From Schistocephalus solidus (taxonomy: Eukaryota > Platyhelminthes > Cestoda > Diphyllobothriidea > Diphyllobothriidae): a DNA stretch of 64,000 bases. The notes beneath the pieces are model-generated. The model ran no database searches. It saw only the letters and a list, made by a program, of their open reading frames with translations, and was not told the DNA's origin. The stretch lies in assembly GCA_017591395.1 (NCBI GenBank), contig WEDG01004544.1:62001-126000 (forward strand), written 5' to 3'. The translations under genes and the position numbers were made by a program. Below, piece after piece: positions 1 to 12,660 of this stretch (within the stretch, counting starts at the first letter, position 1; each line of letters starts with the position of its first letter).

Positions 1-3000
1 TAGCCGTTTTTGGTCCATTTTATCCTAGATGCCGCAACTTTCACCGCTTCCTTTAAGCTCATTACAATGCGTTTTTACCCATCAAGGAGCACCCTTACAC
101 ATCTACGGTTGTGCATCCCAGGGTGGTTTCTATGATAGATGAGAAATCTACGTCGTTATTCGTCTTTCTAAACCCTGGAATGTTGAGGTTACCATCAGGA
201 CTGCGTGTGAAGATCACGAAACAGAAGGTTAAGTTCTTGGCTTCGTCTTCTTCTCTTATCAATTGAATGTTGGAAAAGGTGCAGTTAAGCAGGTTTTATA
301 CACTCGATAGCATGTCCCGCTTAATAATAATGAGAGTACCGTCCACGTATTCATGCCAAACCACAGGTTCACATTGGTTGAAAAAAGCCTTTTTTAATTC
401 TTGTAGGACCAATTCCGCAACTAGACTAAATATTGGGGAACCTATAGGTGTTCTTTTGATCTGTCTTATGTTTTACCTTGGAAGATAAAAGTTCGTTGAC
501 AGAACGCAAAGAGTTGCATTTGATGCTCCATTTTTAGGGACCCCATCATTGATTCATACTTTTTTCGAGCCGCCTAAATAGCACATCGTGCGCCAAGTCT
601 GATGGAATGGACGTGCATAGTGAGAAAAATCCATAGGAGCGACACGTTGGTGTGGTCAAAAACCTGTCTGTGTTTTATGAGTTTTCCCACCAAATTGACA
701 AAAAAGAGCTATGAAGTAAAATACTTGAAGTTGTGGAATATCCAAAAAGTGCAAAAGCCGTTAACTATGAAGCAGATAATGAGCACTGACTCGAATTTTT
801 CAGCATACAGATTTTTTTAGTTTGCACGTTTTACCTATGCCACAGAACCTTCGATAATACTGCTTTGATTACAAAAGGTAAAAAATAAGATCTGGTTTAT
901 TTGCCAAAGTTTAAACTACATGCTAATATTTTTCCATTTATAAAGTTTGTTAGTCAACTGTGCAAGCCATTGAAGGAGAATGTGCAAATTAAAAAAAATG
1001 ATTGCATTTCAAATTCAGGAATCCGTTGATGAAATATCCTTGTGCAGTTAATTCAAAAATCCATTCAATTTCTTTGGAAGAACACGAGTCGAAATGGAGG
1101 AAAAGCTTTGCGTAATCTGTGGCACGAATAACGGCGCGTGGATTAAGTTGCTTCTAACGATATTTATGGTTCTTTTTGAAACAGTTTAGGGTTGCCTCTA
1201 TGTTCCAATTTTAACATATTTCCTATAATACAAAGTCCTTCAATTTTGAATAGTACATAATGAAGATGCCGAAGGATTATGGCTGTAAATTTAAAAAAAT
1301 CGAAAAATATTCCAGAGGAGTTTACAAGAGTACAAATAACAGCAAGGGTGAAAAACTGAAATTAACGAAAAGACGACTACTGTTAGGAACACAAGCCAAT
1401 AATTTCCTTATTGAAACAATCAGTCAAGTTGCTCCCATGTCTGGCTTCGAATTAACGTCCGTGGTCTCTTGCATGCACTGCAGTACGTACAACATTATCA
1501 AAAGGACTCTGAATAAGATGAGTCAAGCCTTAAATAAAAGTGATCCGAAGTTCAAATTAGAACATCAATATCTGGCCATATTTGGTGCATTCCTTAACAT
1601 GTGAGCTAATTAACATGCTAGGTAAATACCTGAAAATAGGATATAGTCCTCAAGCCTTTCAAAGCAACCTCCTATCTTTTTGGGCAGTCCGTTTATTTTC
1701 GATAAAAAGCACTTCGAATTATGAATGCACAAGTGGTTATCAGTTGGAATTTCTAAACAATTTTGTAGTCCTTATATGCAGCATGGATATAATTGATCTT
1801 AAACACAAGAGGCACCAAATTCTCAGTTTAAATTGCAGTTCATAATTAGAAGAGATCCAAAACCAATAATGAATGTTAGCGAAGGGCTACCACAACCAAA
1901 ACTGTAATGTGAATAAATCCTTCTCGTTGAAGTGGTTCCAAAATCTTATTCAAACAATGTAAGAGACAGGCTATAATAGATCGAGGGGAAAAAAATAGTC
2001 CGAACGTTCACATCCGAAGAGAAAGAATATATAGCATGCTTCATGAAGGTAATGTAGAAGGAAAACAAAGAAACTGTAGAATCTTTTACACCCAGTCAAT
2101 TAAAAATTGTATGTACTTTCTACATAGCATTTTCTATTGAAATGAACCTAGCGGGAGGAAAACAAGTATCTAATCAGCATTTATTTAGAAAAAAACAACT
2201 GAACCCTACCACGAAATGTTAGTACCAATGACGCTTGTCCAGTTTGGGAAATTTAAAAGCCTTTAAAAAAAATCGCATTGTATCATTGGGATCATCATAT
2301 TCCCCAAACTTGCATTGTGATTTCAAAATTCTGCTCAAAATAGGGATTGAAAATATGAGGCTTTTTATACCAAAAAGAAGGGAATGGCCCTTATAATATT
2401 CTACGAGCAAATACTTCAACTGTTTTTTAATAATTTGAACACAGAGGCATGTATAATAAAAAACGGCAGCCATAAATGTCTGATTTGTCTGTCGTCCAGA
2501 ATGAGTAAATTAGTAAAGTCAGAAATATGTCGTTTAAGGGCTTGGGAGATTCTTTATTTTCAGTATGCAGGAATTTAAAATGGGAGTAACGGTTGTGTTG
2601 AAGAACTCTAAGGGCTTTTGACCATGCATCTGCTGAAGACATGATCCAAAATTGGCACGTTGTGAATAAGCCAATGAGACATATTTAAATCGCAATCAGT
2701 GAATTAATACATTTTCTTAATCATTCTTGTAAACATATCCTGTCAAATTTTTGCAATATGAGTAGAGATGTGCTGTAAAGTAGCGAAAAAGTAGGGCATT
2801 TCCATTTTTTAATGCACAACCGATTTAAAAGTCCATCAGCCTTTCAGTTTTTTCACACTAACAACTAGTCATATACACTGTTACAGTTTTCCAGCCAATT
2901 CTTGCAATTGATGGGGTTTTGATGCAGGCAAACCATGTTAGACATCTTTTCGAGAGTTTAGCATTCCTAATTAGCAACAACCTCTTCTTTTATGATTGTG

Positions 3001-6000
3001 TTGTTTGGTTTTAGCTTTCTGCACCTGTTTTAGTTTGAGTTCGACATGGAATATGTTCGAAAGATATGCTATACAGGCAGAAGACATGAGAAGGAGCACT
3101 CTCTGTTTACGCGTTTAATGAATGTGTCAACTTTGAGGGTGATAATTGTAACGCAAATCTGTCAAACTAGGTATGATGCGAGTCTCCTTGGAATCCAGTG
3201 TGTGGTTTGCGTCGGACATATCCAATTACTGATGGTCGTTCTTTGATATTTTTATGCTGTTGCTGGGATCCTATTCAGTGTAATTAACGTCATCGCGAAG
3301 AAACTAAGAGAGTATATATAAGGGACAAGACTTTTTCTAGCCCCTGGTGTATATTCACACCAATTAATATTTCGGATTAGTAAATTTGCAAAAAAACTAT
3401 TTCTGAAGAGACTTAGGCAAACTTCCCCCTTACCGCTCTTCAAGTTATCCGTTGTACACAGCTCTATTTACTCCAGTCCAGCAGGTGGTCTTGAAATAAA
3501 TTCCAAAGGTAGCTATTTCAATGTCCGAAATAAACACACTATCCCTAACCCCAGTTCTAACAATAAACTTAACCGAACTTACCAACCCAGACCATCGTAA
3601 GACTAACCGCAACACTAATTTTCCGGAATTAGTGTAAGGTTACCTTTAATACAAGGCAAGACTTATAATGATGTCCTACCAAATTACCATTTAAGGAATG
3701 CTTCCTTAAAATATGGTAAGATACTAGGTGATAGAGGTGAAAGCGATTGCAGAATGTACAGGCGGATCTTTCAATGACTACATTATAGGTAATCTCCTTG
3801 AATTGTCTCCGTGGAAAATAGTCACGCATCCGAACTTCGTGAACCGCCAACCAACGGCTAGGATTTTGTCCAGGAAATGGAAAGAAAAGGTTGAATTCCT
3901 AACCGCTGCTGCAAACGTACAAAACTCCTGAATTTGTTCCCGTGGCTTCCAGAGACCAAATATCAACCAGACCACCACATGGGCCACAAATGGATTTTTA
4001 AGGAAACTGCTGAGGCTGCGACCTTTCTGATGGTAGCCAGAAATTCATAGCCACGAGAACAAAAGGAGAACCGTAGAATTGTAGTATCTGTCAAAATAGT
4101 CATTTTTATACATAAAGCTAAGCGGGGAGTGTTAAGTGCTACCATAGTGAGCACCCAATAGAAAATTATGGGATGCAATATTTTAATACATCGCTCTCGT
4201 AGTTAACCCTCCGGTAAAAACATAATACAGGACCCAACTCAAAGAACAAAGGATAGGTCAACGAGTAATACGAGACCAATGATAATAGGATTTTATGGAT
4301 TTGGCTAAATTAATAATAAGAGAGCGCCAACCTAATTCTAACCCTATCCATTGTTTTTGATAGACTAAGTAGGACCGCGCAATAGTTTGTTGCCCAGACA
4401 CGTGTGCGGATTGAGATCCGGTAACTTTACTCACGCCAACCAATGTGTGCGATAGCATACTTGTCCCACTTTTATTCGGTTCCTTGATGGGAGTAAGAAT
4501 GAGACCAATTCTGCGCGATATTTTTTTAAGAAAGAAAAACGGGTGCGTCTTGAAATTACCACGGCGTCCTAAAAGTCGCCGCTAGGAAAGTTTAAACTTG
4601 ACCCGATACTTCGGTCCTCCTACCGCTAACGAAATATTGTGTGACCCTACTAAGCCGGCAACGAATGCTAACCCTGACGGGCACGGTGGATAGTTAGGGT
4701 TGCGTTGGCAAAAAGTAAGGTCGCGTGGTAGACGCTGACTTATCCTTTGCTCTGTGAGTTGCGTCCCATATTACTTTCCTGCCAGCAAACCTATGTTTGC
4801 ACTGAAAAAGACCCAACCAGTGCACTGAAAGAAGAGCGCACGCTGCAGTTCAGATCTGCAACTGTCAAAAACGCGAATTAGCTTTGTGTCAAAAGGCCGC
4901 ATATATATCGCTGTATTCCATTTTGCATAGCGCACCACATCTGATCTAAAAATCGTCTGTCAACTGGTAAACTTTTAACCGAACGTTCGATTTACCCCCA
5001 ACATTCCGCCCTTCCTTCTTGATAGTTGTTTCGGTTAAAAACGTCCGTGCAGCCTGCTTCGGAATCCACGGCCTATTTTGTGGATAAGTTGGAAGATTCG
5101 CAAAGATGGTGCACAGGTGGGTTGCCGGGCGCACCTGATCTGAACGGGGCCCTAGCCAGTGATACAACGGTCGCCTTTAAAGTTTAACTGGATGGCGGTG
5201 AAATAATTTCAGCAAAGGTTAATCCCGTTGCCTTGCCAGTTTCTAAAAATGGTGATACGTAGCCACCGCAGAGCCACATTTTCATGTTCCTCGGACTGTT
5301 GCCTCTGCAGTTACTCACTACTTTCTGCCAGGTTAAAAGGCAAATTCTGTGGTTGCTTCCCGTGTTCCTAATTACCTCTCTCCAATTTTCCCTTAAGCGC
5401 ACCCCTGTTTCGTAGATCGTAGTCTTTAGCGACACTGTCAATCCCCAGAATTTCAGGCAACAAGTCCACTTGGTTGAAATATTTCAGAAAATACGCACGC
5501 TACGTCCGAAGCTGGATACGGCGGTCGTTCACCTTGAACCGCAGCTATCTGTTACTTATCTCCAGTTGAGGTAATACATTTGATTTTTTAAAAACGGCCT
5601 TCTGGCAGAGGAGACTTGGAAAGTCAATAGCGAGATCGACGTGATTTAAAATGAGGAAATGGGCATATTTCATGCATTTTAAAAAAGGCGTTTGACTAGC
5701 TATCCACCTAAAACCAATATGACAATAAAGCAATCCTCTTGAACGTGTTCCTTATCAGGTAGTCTTCCAGTTTTCTCATTTTTTACGAAATTGGAATACT
5801 TCTCATAAATATTTTGTCTCAGCCTATATGGAACTCGCTGATGTTTAAAACCGATATTCCCATGAGCCTGGGGATGATGACAGACCGACAGTTCAAGCTG
5901 TTTAAGTTGCAATGTTCTTCAAACTGTACATACGGACAAAACATGAAGGAGCTCTATAAAATAACAAACCCAGTGAGATACTGCGGAGTGTTATTACCAA

Positions 6001-6817
6001 CCGAGAGAAAAGTATATTTCAGTAGAAAATCAATTTGTATTTAAAAAACAAAGTAACCAGTTCAGAGAGGACAATCAAGACAGGTGGCAGTACATGTACA
6101 GTAAAAAGAATTAGTGCCAGGCTGGGGACCTGGTTGGCAAAATGTCCAGGATTTTTAATCAAAGGCTAAATATTTCTTGAGAAAATCAGTTCCTCGACTT
6201 TGATTATATTGCCCTCAGTTTCAAAACGAAACCTACAGAGATCCTTGCGAGTGATTATTCCACGAAGCTGAAGATGAACATGATGAATCATTAAAAAACT
6301 GCAAGTCAACGCAAGATGAGATTTCTACAAGTATGTCGCATGCGAAGAAACAATGAACGAAATGTGTGTCATCACTAATTCTACGATAAAGACGCAGTTG
6401 TGGCATCGAAGAAGCAGTGCGCAGAAGGGGTCCTCGACAGTGAATACTGACGTGTCAGAAATGGACTATTTGGTTAAAAAAGAATGGCACGAAGCACCTA
6501 ATCTTTTCGAATATTAGTCTTTAAAATTGGAAGTAGACTGGCAGACTGAGTCACCCAAAAAAACGTTCAAAGACGAAAATATATATTCCCAGCGTCTTGC
6601 CGCGTTCGACGATGGCGTGCCAATTCTAGTAAACATATACCAACAATATTTTTCCAGACCAGTGATCGGACTCATAAAATAACGCGCATTACAGAACCAA
6701 CTTTCAGAAGCTTCTCAATGCTATGACATCTAGTCCCATCGTTCTCGATTAGCACCAGAACAATCAGCGAAGACGACATTAACTTAGGGGGCGTTACTTT
6801 ACTGTTTTCTTTGCTGC
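1..6817. other. No gene recognised
   Basis: AT-rich, with short open frames on both strands that overlap freely and match no family I know (the longest, 1260-1604, is lysine-rich and featureless). Apart from the telomere-like fragment at 3535-3640, I see no repeat, RNA gene or regulatory signal. It should be the 3' part or downstream flank of the CLC gene, but its last exon was not found. Confidence 0.6.
3535..3640 (-). repeat. Family B telomere-like core fragment, copy B8
   Basis: CCCTAACCCC, AACTTAACCG and similar units over about 80 bp, ending TTTTCCGGAATTAGTG. Further single units occur near 4330 and 4665. Too decayed to place its ends. Confidence 0.4.
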
Positions 6818-7067
6818 TTTTTAAATTGAGCCGCCATCTTTTCTGCTCTCCATTCGCATGTGAATCCTCCTCCACTGTTTGTTTATTCGAAAAACAAAAA
6901 TGAGGTCATCAGCGCACGACGCTGGCCCTATTTTGAAGCAAGTCTAAATTGATCGATATTTTGAGACACATTCAAGGACGTTTCTTCACGGTGAATGAAG
7001 GACCTTTTTTGCTGAAATTTTTGGAATTTTACTTTCAAAATAAAGCGTAGCTCTCTCTCTCTCTCTC
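6818..7067 (+). repeat. Family C retroposon-like repeat with (CT)n tail, copy C1
   Basis: Collinear with C2 at 39952-40329: starts near TTGAGCCGCCATCTTTTC, includes CAAAAATGAGGTCATCAGCG and TTTTGAGACACATTCAAG, and ends in TTCAAAATAAAGCG and (CT)8. It lacks two internal segments of C2. A fixed 3' end with AATAAA and a simple tail suggests retroposition. No protein is evident. Confidence 0.65.
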
Positions 7068-10000
7068 ATTCCTTTGTCAACATTGATTGAGTTTCAATGG
7101 TAAGTGCATGCAGAACGCTACACAAAACCCTTAATTGCGAGCCAGACCTTGATTTTTCAGCCTCAACTTTGCTGATAACTGCCACACTTTCTAGAAGGAT
7201 GGCAGCCTGAACCTCAGTTCTGAACATGGACTAACCGTGCAATTTTGAGGTAATCAGAAACCGCGACTTTCATTGTGCCGTGACAGTCGGAAAGTGTGTG
7301 GTCTAGTAATAATGAGAAAATGTTGTGCAGTGTCTGTCACCCCACATCCGTTTCTCTCTCTCTTTTGTGTCTGTACCCTCCCCACAGTGACAAGTTCCAT
7401 TCAAGCCGCCCAAAGAAGAGTTCAGGCAAAAATAATAGAAGCGATGTGAAAAACCCATCACTGGTGTGCCGCACGTCTTCTTTCCCTGACTAGGTGTGAT
7501 GCAAAATCGCTTTTTACAGAGTTAGTAATGTCTAGTATCGAGATGAGGAGATTCTCAGTAGGCACTTAGTGGGGCAGAGTGATTTTTAGATTAAAGGTAA
7601 GTATTTGATGTTCTATGAGGCAAAAGCACTGAATAAAACGAAATTTTAATGTTCCACAGTCTGTTGACATAATTATCCTCGGACTGAGGTTCATTTTTCC
7701 AATACCTAACTACTCACACAAGTAAAAGGTTGAGCTATCAGTAACCATAGGCAAAATGTTGCAACGAAGGAGGAAATCTCAACCAAATTCTCACATTGTC
7801 CTTCCGTGTGCGTTCAACTAATAAAACAACCTTCGATAAAATTATAATGCGTTAGGAAATGACAATCCAAAGACCACTATTTTATTGTTAAAAATGGTTC
7901 GAGCCGTTTTAAAGGCGGTCATAATGAATGGGGTGCCATACTATGATAGGCGAACAGCCTGCAACAAGAAATAAATTAGGTTCAATTTGAAACAAGCAAC
8001 GCACAGCCTAACAGGATCTTGTGGAAAAAGCAAGGAAAAAACTGGCTTAGGACAGGGGTCCCCAATTTATAAAAAAAACTCAAAAACACCGGTTCGAGGA
8101 CTCATTTGATAACATATTTTCGGTCACTATGCGACCACTGGTGTGAGCTGCAGATCCTCAGTTCGAAAAGCAACAGAAAATGTCTACTTTCATCCTACGA
8201 TCAGGATAGATGGTCACACACCAGCCCTATTTGGCAGAAATAAAATGAGGTTTCCACTAATTAGGAAAAAAATTATATAAAGTATCCACCCACGAAGGCC
8301 TTTAGCAAACAGTTGCGTGCGTGGGCTGTCGCATCGGTGGTGGTGGGGGAGGGAAGTGGTGATTATGGAGCGATTCTGGGCCCAAACACTTGGACTTGGC
8401 AAGGATCTCGATGAATCGCTGGGAATTGATAAAAGCGTTCTGGCGAATTAACACATTAGAATTCAAATTACTAAATGGAAGGCCTTCAAAGCGCCAGCTA
8501 GCGAAAACTGTGCAGCTCTGGTGGGCAAAGGTGCTGGGTAGGTGCGTGCGCTTTATCATCGGTCAAACGGAAACCGTCACAAAAAAAGGACATAGGGGAA
8601 AATTAAAATGTTATGAGGGTGGGCTGAAACTTCAAAAGGCACCTCCCGACAATAAACTCGACTTACATGCATTTATCATTTAAATATAAAAATGGCCACA
8701 GAACTGTCCTATATATCGAGAGTACTGGGGATGATAAAACACAATTAACATTTGCAGGTGGGCTGAATTCACAGAAAAATGCACGTGTCCTGCGCAGATA
8801 AGACCGATACAGCTCATTAGACATTCATATACATAGTAACATGTAAAAGGTCTTGACATCGATAGCCCAAGATTCAACGATAAAAAAACAAAGCGCCAAC
8901 GTCTGAGAAAAGTTTGATCAAACACTTCATAGAACATTATAAGGCGAATCAGTCAGGCTATTTTGTGATGGGACCGGTTAGGGCCCTTGTACGAATGCTT
9001 ATAAACGAAAACGCACAAGGAAAAATCCCATTAGAATGCCCCAAAATGAAATCAAGTGTATCTACATTGAGGTATAACTGTTCATACCCACATCTATTGC
9101 CTAAATTAAGTAAACTGGGCTTCGCCGGCAACATCAACGGAGACTGAAATGACCGTTTTTGGTTCATTCGCCGTTAGGTTTAGGGTTAGCGTCATGGTTA
9201 GGCTAAGGGTTAAGGCTATAATCGTGTTAATTGTAGGGTTTAGGTTGAGAGTAGACCTAGGGTTAAGTTTACAGTTTACAGTTCAGTTTTATGTTAGGGT
9301 TAGGCAATCTTTAAAGTACCAGTATGTTTACCTTTCCCACAATTTACCGTACAGCCGCATAGTTTAAGCGGGCGGGGCGGTTCCAATTCCGTGTCCTGTT
9401 TAGGCGTCCATAAAAGGTATCCCTACCTCAGATTCTATCCTGATCAAAATTCTCAATACAAAGGTTCGACAGAGAGGATGATGAGCAAAGCGGTTTTCAC
9501 AGGGTCAAGTCCAGAATGGGTTAAATGCACTGAGAGAGAACTGGCCGTTCAAAAATGGGATCGGTTAAATATTAACATACAATAATAAGGTCAAAAGCAA
9601 CGCCCTCTATTACGACCTCACGAGATGGACACAGGGAGGACTTCGGAGTATATATATTTACCCGTCGGCAAGCGACCGCTGCATTGACCCCGCTATATCT
9701 CTTGATGCGGTTACGACACAAAGCAAGAAAACAGAAAATAGACGAAAGTGCGGTTGGAAAGGCTGTTTACACTCCACAAAAATTATCTGGTCTCAAAATT
9801 AACGCGCGCCAGGTTGTAATAAGGTGGTGGACTTCGCTACGCGAAACGGTCCACATTAAGAAGCCACTGTAATCCGGCCCTCGATTCCAAAGGAGACCGA
9901 TTTATACCCTCAGATAGCAAACACCGAAGTCACGATTCTTAGTGCATTGCGAGAAATCACGGTAATTTGGCTACTTACAGTAAGAAACTAGAATAGGAGA

Positions 10001-12235
10001 TATTTATTGCGCCAACCTCACGCTCTTCATATTCTTACACACATGGCTAGAGAAAGGGCGTCAAAAATCACTATGAAGGTTGCCCTAAGGACGAAATTTA
10101 AAGGGATCTGAAGAGTGCACCTGGCTCCATGGCAGGATGAAGGTCCATATCTCAACCTGTAAAATGGCGAAAAATAGTAGGTGGCATAGATTTTTTGAAA
10201 CGTGGTGACGAAATATTTGGCTGATCATTTTGAACAGCTTAAACGGTGCATATATGATTAATCGGCTTGAAATGTTAGGAAAAAGGAACTTTTCTTACGT
10301 AAAGTGTTCTTATGCGCACATTTCTTATGGAAGACATTAAAATAATGACCGGAAATCACGGTTACCTTATAGTTAGACAATTTCCTGTATTAATAATTGT
10401 CATTGACAAGGTGTGTGCACTACTGATTTTATTTCTATATATAATCTAACCTCGGAAGTTGTACCGAACTAACTATCACCCACATCAAAATTGATTTTTG
10501 TTTCACTTAAAGCAGGTGAGGAGGATGAAAAAAAGCCCGTTAGTTTTAGAAAAACTGACAATTTTATTTTCAAAAAACTCAAATTTGCATCTTTGCGCGT
10601 CCACGTGCCCTCTTCTGTGCAAACAGGCCCATAACTTCGCGGTCTTTACAAAGATACCATAAGAAATTTCGAAAAGTCAGACCACCGCAAGAGTAAATGG
10701 CAAGATATTTTTGGTCCGGCCTACTTCCTTCTATTATCAGTTACTATTTGTAAGCGAATTTTTTTTTTTATCCATAATCTTAGGACGTAGGCAGAGACGA
10801 CAAAAAAAGACTAAAATATACAGAGAAAAGCGAGTCCTCTTGTCCACGGCGGAAGCATTTTCACTACCTTTCAGAAACATGGAAAAGCGGGCAAAAAGTT
10901 CCAATTTTTTCCTTGATCCTATCTGGCAGATATTCGGCAACGAAAAGCCCCAGTTAATCATTTTCTAAAGTGGTAACTAATTAAGGTTTTCCATTCATCA
11001 AGAGCAAATTAATCACAGAATGTTGATGCGAACGCTCTTTTATTGAGATGAGATTTCATGCTTAGGTGAGTCCACAAGCACGAGCCAAACGGTCATCTAA
11101 ATAATGAAGAACGCTCAGGAACTTACTACTTAGGTAAATGCTCTCAATCTATATACGATGTCGGAGGGGTTTATTGACAAGAACTAAAAGGAACTACTAA
11201 GAACAATGATAACCGCCGAGAATTCAATCACATTCCAAAGGCACTCTGCAAATGGGTGGACCCCAACCCCACCAAACATTCGATTACTTTAAATCAAGCA
11301 AAGTCCTTTAGCCACATAGGGAATGGTATGTTTACAATTGCAACTAAGACTTTTCTAAACATGCGAAATAATAAAAAATATTGCTTACGATGTTCTTACC
11401 AGAAAAAGCAGGAAAATCTCACCTGTTTTAATCCACTGCACCAATGCAAAAAGGGAAAATTAAATCCAATGCTCAAAACAAGATTTCGAAACATCAAATG
11501 CTAAGCATTTATCGATGTGCCATACTTCCAATAAATCATGCTTCGAAGAAATTTGGTTCAGCCTTGTATAAAGCGCATTTTTGAAAAATTGCGCTTAGTT
11601 TGCTTTATTTACTCAGTTATTTGCATGGACAGATCTCATACATGTTTACCAACCTAGCTTATTCAACAATAAAAATTGGTTAAAATACTTCTTTATATTT
11701 CCATTGTTCATTATAACTGATTTCCGATTGATTAGAGAGATTGTGTTAACTTAAGCATATTTCATAGATTAAGTCTCCCCCGCTGTGTATGTTTTTTGTT
11801 ACATTCAAAGCTAAAGCCACACCCTTTCTCAAACGCTCGATATTTCCTGGTATATTGCAAAATCCAGCAGTAATTACGAGTGCATTTAAAAGGAGAGAAT
11901 GCTCGCGAACAAATTTTATACAAACATAGTATTTGTGAAGAATTTCGAATTTTCTCAGTAAGCTAAAGATTCACTTACACTCGCTGTGATTTTTCAGAGC
12001 GAGAAAAATCTGCTTGCTGTTTGTGAAAAGGGTGATGAGCTAATGCAGTTGGAAACCTTGGTTAAGAGAACAAGATCATTTTTTCAAACGAAAACCCCAT
12101 TATCATCCACAAGGAAAAATCAACCGTGAATAAACTGCTCATTAAAGAGTTCTGCTGTGAAAACACTTTCGCTTCTTGGCAGAAACAGTTTGCTAACTCA
12201 GCAATTTGTAGCCAAATAAAGCTCGAAATATCAAA
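7068..12235. other. No gene recognised, one family B repeat
   Basis: Apart from B1 (9166-9430), nothing identifiable. The frame at 8390-8683 (97 codons) has no family resemblance and is overlapped by a minus frame of similar length, as expected by chance. The CT runs near 7050 and 7355 are simple sequence. Confidence 0.6.
9166..9430 (+). repeat. Family B telomere-like-core element, copy B1
   Basis: The degenerate array of TTAGGG-like hexamers (9175-9305) is followed by GCGGGCGGGGCGGTT and a right end that includes GGCGTCCATAAAAGGTATCC. Its right half is collinear with B2 (50.8-51.2 kb). No clear left inverted end is seen. Spurious basic open frames are caused by the repeats. Confidence 0.65.
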
Positions 12236-12660
12236 AGAAATCCTGCCTTGTCTAAGTTCCCAGAAACTTAATGTGTTAATTTAGAGTAAATACTTCCGAA
12301 CGAACCTTTTCAGGCTCATTCCGAAAGGCCATATGAATCAGTGAGCTATAATCCATCAGTTATTTCGGAATAACCACGTACTATCCATAAGCTGCCGGCG
12401 GGCATACGAAACACGTAACTACTTACCATACTGTCAGCACAGATACCAGCTTAAAGCCCAGAAACGCGTGTTTTGCAGATCTTTTGCTGCTGCATGAAGC
12501 AGCTGCGAGAGGTTCGGTTCATGACTGGACTCCCAACGTTCCTTGTGTGTTTTCTGGTCGACAAACTCCAGTTTTCATCTCGCCTTGTTTAATTGCCGGA
12601 AACTTAATACGCGAATTTGGAGTATCTCCTTCGGAGCAAGCCTTTTCAGGAAATTGTCTA
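12236..12660. repeat. Family F repeat block with inverted part
   Basis: 12241-12400 and 12580-12660 are direct relatives of the block at 36284-36420 (shared CAGGCTCA and AATCCATCAG; CTTGTTTAATT at 12585). 12474-12575 matches the complement of 36500-36580, including TGTGTGTTTTCTGGT. Family F therefore has inverted ends, and at least two copies are fused here. Confidence 0.5.

Noticed and set aside
1260..1604. 114-codon plus-strand frame as a small gene
   Set aside because: Composition is that of AT-rich DNA, no family or signal is recognised and it is overlapped by a second chance frame.
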